Assembly: GCA_015680685.1 (NCBI GenBank)
Contig: MNCI01011487.1
Coordinates: 10,544-36,698 of the forward strand
Length of the DNA: 26,155 nt
Source: Gnetum montanum
Taxonomy: Eukaryota; Streptophyta; Gnetopsida; Gnetales; Gnetaceae
Direction: 5' to 3'
Below, piece after piece: positions 19,698 to 26,155 of the stretch. The stretch's first letter is position 1. Each line of letters opens with the position of its first letter. Under the pieces are notes generated by a model. That model did no database searches. It was not told the DNA's origin and worked only from the letters and a program-made list of their open reading frames with translations. A program made the translations under genes and the position numbers.

Positions 19698-20560
19698 ACC
19701 ACATTATTTGAGTAATGGGCTATACCTTCCCTTTTATAGAGTTTTTTGATTAGGCATGGAAAGGGAAGTGTCTTCCTACCCTTCTCATTTTTCTTGAAAT
19801 GTTTTTCAATTTTAACAAAGATGAGTTATAGTAGGTTGATTGGGAATTTCCCACTTAGAGCCACATATTCCTAAGTACATAAGGCTATAACCTTACTTGG
19901 CCTCACTATTGGATTAATGTGGTAGGCTATAATCTTGAAGTATGCTTACTATGACTTTGAAAAGGCACCATACTTCTTACAGTCCACTTCATAATACTAC
20001 TAAATACAATCTTTCTTGGCTTATGGGTCTTCTTAAGTACATATGTTCATCATCTTTTCCCTAGTATTGGGAAATCTAAGTGCTTTTGCAATGGCCTCAA
20101 CCCAATAGAAGATGGTGATGAATTTTATTTTTATAGTGGCATCTTCTTATTAATTATTTCAAAAGAGGTAGGTTTCCCCCATGTACCATTTCCCATTGTT
20201 AGAGAAAATGGGTCATAGTGAAGATCCTTAAAGTTGTGTCTAAATCTCTTCTTGTACAAGCTCTAGGAATGGTCTAAAATTCAGTTTTTGTAGGATGGAG
20301 CTTTGAGTCTCCTTAGTACAAACCTTTTCCAAATAGGCTTCTATGAGTGTGACCTCTAGATTAGGTCTCAATTTTGGAACTTCACCCTGCTTAGATTTTC
20401 CTATTTCTACTCTTATTATGCTTATGGTTGTTGGTCCCTTCCACCTCATGGTCACTATTTTATAGATTGTCATGATCCTTCTACTTGTGGTCCTCTCTTG
20501 GGTACCATCTGTGATCACACACATAACCTAAGATTAGTTTCATAAGCATAGCCTTAGTTT

Positions 20561-22590
20561 CTTTTGGATACCTTTTTTTCATTTGATCGGGTTATGTTTA
20601 TTAACCAAATGTTGTGATTTTATTGTTAAGCCCTTGTTTAGTTATTGTAGGCTTATGATATTTTTTATTATGATTTTATTCATTCTCTAATGGAGGTTGA
20701 TTATTGATATTAAGTCTATGCGATCATTAATTTAATATTATTTTAATATATTATTCATGAGAAGTTAGAAATTTTTTTGTGAAAACCTAGTGTTTAATGC
20801 CCCCACAATGTAAAGTGTTCCTCTTGTACCTTGAGGATCAAATAACAGGTGAAATTGGGTAAGTGATTTAGAAGTTATGGATGTTGGAAGACTCTTGAGC
20901 TTTGAAAAATGGCACAACCTCCTCTTATGTTTGTGAAAAATGGTGAAAACAAGCTAAGTATCAATAGGAATGCATTGACGAGGGTACATTTACTAGGCCC
21001 ACTACATTGACATAGCTATTTACAATAATTTTTCACTTAAGGATATCAAGGAATTTTGAACAATTTTGGGATCAAAACAAGAGTCAAACAGGAGCCAAAA
21101 AGCTAGAGAATCATAGAAACAACACAAGTATACAGTTTAGGAAATTAAAGTAATTTAAGCATATGAGATGAGTTATTAGAGGATAATTCATTGTCAAAAT
21201 AGAATAAAAATGGATGTTTCAAGCTATCTAGATGCTCAAATTTGTAATCAGCCTATGGTTAGGGAATTACATTTAAGGTAACATAAAAGAGATGTAAGTG
21301 GGTCCTCCCCAAAGTAGGCTTATGGCTAATATGCCCTTACATAACCTCATCACAAGATATTGATAGGCACCTAATATGATAAATGATTGTTTTAAGTTCA
21401 ATTCCATATCCATATAAGAAATTGTCTTAGGATTATATGAACTAGACAAAAAAACTATTAATTTACCATGGCATGAGGTAGTGAGGTGATAAAAAGTGGA
21501 ATGAGTGAATGGTAGATTGAGAACAATGAATGGATAATCTACATCCTAGTCATAGAAGATCCTTGGTAAAATTTATGATTAATATGATCTAATACTAATC
21601 TGCTCCAAGTCTAGACCAAGTCCATTTCAATTATAGTGATCTTGCATTGACATATTCCTCATCTTCTACCATCAAGAGCCTATGACAACCACAAAGAATA
21701 ACCATTACTCTAAGAGGAGAAGAAAAAAACAAAGGAAGTAGGTAGGGCCTTAGTTAGAAGGGTGTCTTCAAGCATGGGTGACATGTCTTTTTAGCCCCAT
21801 AACTAGTGCATGTAGCCCATGAAAGTGTATAAAATGTGTACTCTAAATTTCTATTATTATTATTATTATTATTATTATAGAAACTACACCATGCAAAGAC
21901 ATGCTTCCTTTTATGATCAATAGTAGGAGTGATGGTATACCAATTAGGAGTCATAGAACTCAAGAAGAAAGTTAACAAAAGAACACATAAATCTCCTTGC
22001 GATCATGCCCTTTTCCATTCCCACTTGATCCTTCCCATATTCAATTGGTAACAAGATCACATGTTACTTTATTTTTAATGTGAAAGAACCTTCATGTCCC
22101 CATGATGCAAAATCCACATGAAACAGATCAAATGAGTGGATGTCGTGAACTTACTATTTGATACCATGAGAAAACTAATAGATTGCTAGTAGAGAACATA
22201 ATCCAAGGACAAAACTAGCCTTTTGTAATCAATCAAAACTTTGATAGCTGTATTCAACAACTTTCAAAACTTGTAGTAGCCATGGAACAAAATCTAAGAT
22301 TTCAAATAAGACTAAAGAAAAATAATAAGAAAATAACAAAGGAAAGGAAAATATATACAATGTTAAGAAAGTGAAAAACATATAAAAAACATTTCAAAAA
22401 AATGAGAAAAATCATTTATCCTTGTCAAGATTGTATGATAAATGCATATCTTCCCCATGACTAAGTTGGAAGGAGAAGATATAGAAAATGAAGTGCACAT
22501 GTTCTTAATCTAAGGTGTTAGTATTGTGGTTAGTTACTTTGAAGTCCATGAATGGTTTAAGTTGTTAGATGTTGATTAGCATCTATTTTT
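20561..22590 (-). other. Element C spacer between integrase and extra ORF
   Basis: About 2 kb with no gene. The part at ~21200-22000 matches element A's 5100-5960 inverted: a CATGGGT(A/G)ACATGTC block near 21772-21788 pairs with 5415-5432, and the AAGTAGGCTTATGGC segment near 21312 with the GCCTATGCCTACTTTGGG segment near 5872. On the minus strand a CCTCAAGGTACAAGAGG...TGTGGGGGC segment (~20845-20800) resembles the TTGAGGAC...GTGTGGGGG landmark that ends pol in Athila-type elements. An open minus-strand stretch at 21754-21978 spans the TAT repeat and is not a gene. Confidence 0.65.
21852..21879. repeat. (TAT)n microsatellite, 28 bp
   Basis: About nine trinucleotide units in element C's spacer. 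It sits where element A has an A-rich stretch beside the CATGGTGTGG segment, so it arose after the two copies diverged. Confidence 0.93.
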
Positions 22591-23105
22591 GAAGGCTTGT
22601 TAGATAGTAAATTATCATAGCTATAAAAGAAAAAGTTGAGTGAATAATGTAATATCCTCACCATAATGTCTAGAACTTATTTTATTGTGGCACATGCATG
22701 GGATTCCAATAGAAAACCTTATCTTCTAGTTTGAATGTAACTTTCCTAATTCTTACATCGTGACATTGTTTATTATGTGCCTTGTGCACTTCATTCATCA
22801 TTAGTACTACTCTTCAGTTTTCATTTAGCACATTAAGTATTATGAGTTATTCTTTTTGTGCTAGGTTAATATCTATGTTAAGTTCACAAGAAATTGTGAG
22901 TATATAGAGTTCAGTTTGAATTGGGAGTTTGGTTAACTTTTCATACACTAACTCATAGGGAGAGTAGCCTATAGGAAGTTTCCATGTTGAGAGATATGTC
23001 CAAAGGGCATCATTGAGTTTGCTACTCCAATCTTTCCTATATCTACTGATGGTTCAGGTTATAATCCTTGTAATTTCCCTATTGGTAACTATAATGACCA
23101 AAAAC
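22590..23105 (-). pseudogene. Element C integrase C-terminal part
   Basis: From ~23095 leftward the frame reads VTNREITRII, then YRKDWSSKLNDALWTYLSTW, LPIGYSPYELVYEKL, CHDVRIRKVTFKLEDKVFYW and NPMHVPQ, with only about half a dozen stops over ~170 codons. It is clearly less decayed than element A's equivalent at 3950-4450. The GPY-type motif reads GYY here. The start is lost: homology to the block upstream of VTNR fades within ~15 bp at 23105, so the catalytic core is absent. Confidence 0.9.
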
Positions 23106-24093
23106 ATCGGTGGCTGGAACACTAAGGTCCACAAGCGTACAACCTAACCTTGAATTTATGTGAGGGTCTACTCGAGGTAGAGATAGCATGCCCTGAATGG
23201 TCTTGTAGACTGAACAGGGAATTATTGGATGCAACTAGGGTGTAGCATGGTTAGCTACAATGCTAATGTGAAATGGTGCTAAGTGTTTGAGTGATGTCAA
23301 TAGTGGTAACAATATCGATGGGGTTGAGTGTAGTTAAGGTTTTTGGTCAAAATGAGGTTGCCAATGTGTAGAGATTGCCACCCAAATGTGGTTTTAGGTG
23401 CAGCTATGTAGTGAAATAGCAAAAAATATAAATAAAATGCAAAAAATGAAAAGAGAAAGAGAGAGAAATAGAACACTACCCCAAATGGGGTTGAGCATAG
23501 TTAACACCAAAATGGATTAGAAGGTACATGGTGTACAATAGATATGTAGTAACAGTATTTAGGGTATCTAGCTGCAAAGACTAGCATTCTATCAAGGTGT
23601 CTACCTCTACCAGGTTGGCTTCCATAGTGTACCATTAGTTACGATGTTCTATTGGACTGTGCTGGGCTACGATGATCTGCAACTTTGCCAATATGCCTTT
23701 GGCACTCTCCCAAGCACTCCTTAGATTTTCTCACACCAAGAGAATAGCCAATCTTGAAATTTTCCAATGCTTAAATTTTTCCAACCTTAAAAACATTGAG
23801 GGTGCTAGGTATTTATAGGCCTAGGGTTAGTGTGAAATGCAAAATGGCTGCCACATGGCATAGGGGATGTTTGGGACTACACTGTCACCCAACTACGCTC
23901 TCAACTAGACTAATGGTGTTGTGCTTTGTTGTGCTCTATTGGACTCTGCAAGACTATGAGACTATGACTACACTACCAAACACATGTGTGTGCTGAGAAG
24001 ACCATGAAGTACCTAAAAAAGTGCAATTTTAAAGACCACACTTTGGGACTATGCTCTCCATGCTCTCACATGGGGTGGAGCATAGTTACAATT

Positions 24094-24119
24094 GGGGGGG
24101 GGGGGGGGGGGGGAAAAAN
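24094..24119. other. 20-G run, A5 and an N: likely assembly artefact
   Basis: Twenty consecutive G residues (24094-24113), five A and one undetermined base at 24119. The run is unlike anything else in this AT-rich window and the N marks an unresolved call. It may be a true homopolymer read badly, or a join between contigs. Features spanning it should be treated with caution. Confidence 0.85.
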
Positions 24120-24149
24120 CTAACTATGTTTGTCAAAGATGAGTTGGTG

Positions 24150-24570
24150 CTTACCTAAGTATCACCACTAGAGGCTGTTCTAGCTAACTACACTTGACTA
24201 CACTCTAGACTAGGGAAGAGCATAGTCTCAGACTTAGAAAAATTTGCAAAAAATGACTATGTGCTAACTACGCTCTTTGCTGGCGATTGACTACACTCCT
24301 AACTAGAGGTGAGCGTAGTCCTAACACTTGTCAAAACTTATGAAAACTTATCCTTTTGCTAACTATGTTATCCACTAGAGGCTGACTATTCTCTAGTGCA
24401 GTGGAGAGTGTACTCCCAACACTTAGAAAAATTTGCTACAACTAGCTCTGTTTTGACACTTAGAAAAAATTGCAAAACTAGCTTTCGTGTTAACTACATT
24501 GTCCATGAAAGGCTAACTACACTTTGGAGCAGTGGAGAGTGTAGTCCTAGCACTTAGAAAAATTTGTAGT
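24150..24570. repeat. About four diverged 95-131-bp tandem units
   Basis: Units start near 24150, 24263, 24358 and 24489. The usual order is CTAACTAC(G/A)CTC, then CACTAGAGGCTGACTA, CAGTGGAGAG, GTAGTCCTA and ACACTTAGAAAAATTTGCAA. The third unit has an internal duplication of the ACTTAGAAAAATT segment, which explains its greater length. Confidence 0.75.
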
Positions 24571-24612
24571 CAAGATGTCGTAGCCTAGATTTGGTAGTGT
24601 TTCATTGGCCAC

Positions 24613-24658
24613 TCTTTGTTGATGTCTAGAGGAATGGCCCGAGAGACATCAACAAAGA
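24613..24658. repeat. Perfect 15-bp inverted repeat, 16-bp spacer
   Basis: TCTTTGTTGATGTCT (24613-24627) and AGACATCAACAAAGA (24644-24658) are exact reverse complements. They lie just right of the tandem units, in sequence with no gene. It would form a stable hairpin as RNA or a cruciform in DNA. No transposase or target duplication is visible beside it. Confidence 0.85.
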
Positions 24659-25314
24659 ATAGCAAAACACCACAACAAGCTTGGCACCAACATCACTCCT
24701 TAGTGCTTGATTGGATGTCATTGCACCATGCTTAGGAGTGTTGTGGATAGTGGTATGCTAAATGGTAAGTGAGTAGTGGGAGTAAAAGTTGTAGGCAATG
24801 TGTCAAGGGTAAAAGGGAAGATAAGGTGCAAATAGGATTTTAGAATGCAAAGAATTCATGGTTGATGGTGATCATGGTACTAGAGAAGATTGTCCTTGGA
24901 AATGTTGACCTCTCATCAAAGTTCTTGTGAGAGAGTCAGTGTGGATTTAGGGTTGAACCGATTGCAAAATTGCAACACTACTAGGCTGCTTGTGGACGTG
25001 CTCTTTTCCTTTTGCTTTTTATATTTATTTTCTCTCTTTTATTTTTACTCTTTACTGTGGGGTGAGGCTGCTTTGGGCTCTACACATTGCTAAATGCTTT
25101 ACGTGAGGTGCTTTGCATCGAGTGAGTTTCATATCACTATATGGGCTTTGCTTTGTTAATTGCAAAACTACGTCATGTCTATTCAACAGGTGTTTCCTCC
25201 CCAGGATGACTTGTGTTACATCCACCTAGGCTTTGATCAACTAATAGAGGCTTTCCATAGGATAACTTATGTTAAGTTTTCCTTGGGTTCTATAATTTGT
25301 CTTGAAGAGGATGC
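24659..25314. other. No recognisable gene
   Basis: Mixed-composition sequence. The plus-strand open stretch at 24890-25093 ends in a Phe/Leu-rich tail and shows no motif. The sequence may belong to the same degraded unit as the frame that begins near 25315, but this cannot be shown. Confidence 0.4.
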
Positions 25315-25870
25315 CATGTGGTCATAGCACATGAACATCAAAGAGTTTATAATCTTTGCTATGCAGGGAATGAAAGGGTATTGGGATGTAGGAGTGGATG
25401 TGAGTAGGCTATAATAGGATATAACAAGATAATAAGGATGTGCACTCTTAAGGGGCTTAGCTAGTCCAATCATGCACATCGAATTGATGTGGTGACTTGC
25501 TATTGCAATGAGAGGCACATTTTCACGATGACCTAGGACTTCATCCTACAAACACAACTTTGAGAAGACAAGAAAACCACATAAGATAAAAAATGTCGAT
25601 AAAATTGTAGGGGACAAAGATGCTGCAAATGCTCCAAAGGTTGCACCCATTACAAGTGTTCATAAGCAAGTAAAATTGTAGAGGGGCAAAGATGCTACAA
25701 GTCCTTCAAAGGTTGTGCCCATTGCAAGTGTTTCAAAAGCTAATAAAATGACAAGGGGGTGAAGATGCTGCAACTGTTTCAAAGGTTGTGCCCATTGTAG
25801 GTGCTCCATTCTAAGACTGCAGCATGCCTGCTTGTGTGGTGTAGAAGGGGGACAAGGGTTATGCTTGCTC
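25315..25870 (+). pseudogene. Degraded reading frame, product unknown
   Basis: One plus-strand frame can be followed from ~25317 through the peptide repeats to ~25743 with about ten stops, many TAG, TAA or TGA at plausible Gln or Arg codons. Fragments include HMNIKEFIIFAMQGMKGYW, SPIMHIELMW and KHNFEKTRKPHKIKNVDKIV. It then enters three copies of a repeat peptide; a +1 shift at the third copy continues the coding look toward ~26040. I recognise no domain. Minus-strand open stretches at 25267-25518 and 25660-25872 are treated as shadows. It could be a decayed gene or part of a transposon outside the window. Confidence 0.35.
25600..25812 (+). repeat. 71-73-bp repeat encoding a ~24-residue peptide
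   Basis: Three tandem copies start TAAAAT at 25600, 25671 and 25744. Copies 1 and 2 are in the same frame (the AAAGATGCT words are 72 bp apart) and read GKDA-(A/T)-x-x-P/S-KV-x-PI-x-SV-x-K. Copy 3 is shifted by one base but keeps EDAATVSKVVPIVG. Conservation of the peptide supports former coding. Confidence 0.8.
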
Positions 25871-26155
25871 ACTCACTTATAGGAGGATGGAAGAATCATT
25901 AACCCATCGTTCCAAGATCAGGACCAAGTCCATCCTTCTAAACAGTGACATCGCATTGCTGCATCCCATGGTGAACAACTATGAGAGTACCATAACAACA
26001 AGGCGTACGATCACTTGGCGTTTAGTACAAGGGAGGAGTTATTTTTGTTTTATGGCACTTCCTTTTTCTTTTTCTCTTCGTTCTTTTTTTTTCACTTTGC
26101 TGAATCCAGAGAAGCCGCCAACCTTCAGGCATGGGTGCATGTCTTTCCAGTGGGA
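25871..26155 (+). other. Possible continuation of degraded frame; T-rich end
   Basis: In the frame entered after copy 3 of the peptide repeat, RRMEESLTHRSKIRTKSILL and LHPMVNNYESTITTRRTITW read with few stops to ~26040. The sequence then becomes T-rich to ~26095, and the window ends. No motif is recognised. Confidence 0.3.

Larger units (their letters stand above)
17770..20560 (-). pseudogene. Unrecognised degraded ORF with coiled-coil segment
   Basis: On the minus strand one main reading can be followed, with some shifts, from ~20524 to ~17770. The first part includes a 94-codon open stretch (20524-20240) and then PITQIMWSVGLL near 19715 and a His run from the (GGT)6 repeat. The second part, ~19000-18100, is rich in Lys, Glu and Leu with heptad-like spacing, for example LEKKVTNYYLLYEIEFKLHK and LEVANVELEVRKRKL, and is probably a long coiled coil. 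Most stops are TAG at likely Gln codons. No RT, integrase, protease, zinc-knuckle or clear membrane segment is seen. By place, between pol and the 3' LTR, it matches the env-like ORF slot of Athila elements, but the sequence is not recognised. Product unknown. Confidence 0.5.
16681..23105 (-). mobile_element. Element C: element-A family, inverted copy with extra ORF
   Basis: Read leftward: integrase C-terminal part (23105-22590), spacer (22590-20560), a long degraded coiled-coil ORF (20560-17770), a tail with a purine tract, and a putative 3' LTR (17524-16681). Integrase tail, spacer and LTR each match element A on the opposite strand. The element is cut on its 5' side at ~23105, where integrase homology stops abruptly, so protease, RT and RNase H are missing. 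This was either 5' truncation or a later rearrangement. Confidence 0.8.
23106..24600. repeat. Unidentified repeat rich in GAGYRTAGT/ACTAYRCTC
   Basis: No gene is readable. Eleven exact copies of a 9-mer occur in both orientations. GAGYRTAGT: 23326, 23493, 24078, 24218, 24311, 24537. ACTAYRCTC: 23892, 24048, 24197, 24267, 24290. The centre is CG in three and TG or CA in eight. A TATA-like TATTTATAGG lies at ~23810. The short open frame at 23796-23996 is incidental. This could be an LTR of another retrotransposon, but no TG...CA ends, purine tract or primer site was found. Confidence 0.6.

Noticed and set aside
21754-21978. Minus-strand frame with an Asn run
   Set aside because: The Asn run is simply the TAT microsatellite; flanking sequence is element C spacer that matches non-coding sequence in element A.
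1-26155. CRISPR array, bacterial operon or phage-like system
   Set aside because: No spaced direct repeats with unique spacers and no long intact frames or ribosome-binding sites; LTR-retrotransposon content marks this as plant nuclear DNA.

Overview
The window looks like intergenic DNA of a plant with a large, repeat-rich nuclear genome. A gymnosperm is my guess, but the sequence does not prove it. I found no intact host gene, rRNA, tRNA or CRISPR array. Almost everything recognisable is old, stop-ridden LTR-retrotransposon debris in both orientations. Many in-frame stops are TAG or TGA where relatives have CAG, TGG or CGA codons, and repeated motifs differ mainly at their central CpG. Both fit long deamination of methylated cytosines. 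|| Left to right: (1) A 23-bp minisatellite at 1-181. (2) Element A, plus strand, ~590-7505: a decayed Ty3/gypsy element of the non-chromovirus Athila/Tat type, with gag-pol linker, protease, RT, RNase H, integrase, a long spacer and a putative 3' LTR (6608-7505). (3) The 3' end of a Ty1/copia Sirevirus-like element, plus strand, ~7510-10320, with three purine tracts and an LTR at ~9061-10320 holding three 104-105-bp tandem repeats. (4) Element B, minus strand, ~14830-10320: gag with a CCHC knuckle, protease, RT, RNase H and an integrase cut by the copia LTR at ~10320. (5) 14830-16680, AT-rich and possibly element B leader and LTR. (6) Element C, minus strand, 23105-16681: the same family as element A but inverted, with the integrase C-terminal part, homologous spacer, an extra ~2.8-kb degraded ORF with coiled-coil character, and a 3' LTR. 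(7) 23105-24600, an unidentified repeat rich in GAGYRTAGT/ACTAYRCTC motifs, with a 20-G run and an N. (8) 24600-26155, unidentified sequence with a perfect 15-bp inverted repeat and a degraded plus-strand reading frame holding a ~24-residue repeat. || Elements A and C share integrase tail, spacer and 3' LTR. The coiled-coil ORF lies between pol and the 3' LTR in C, while A keeps only its flanks. The family therefore appears to carry an extra 3' ORF in the place where Athila relatives have an env-like gene. I do not recognise its product. It is the best candidate here for something undescribed, but this copy is dead.
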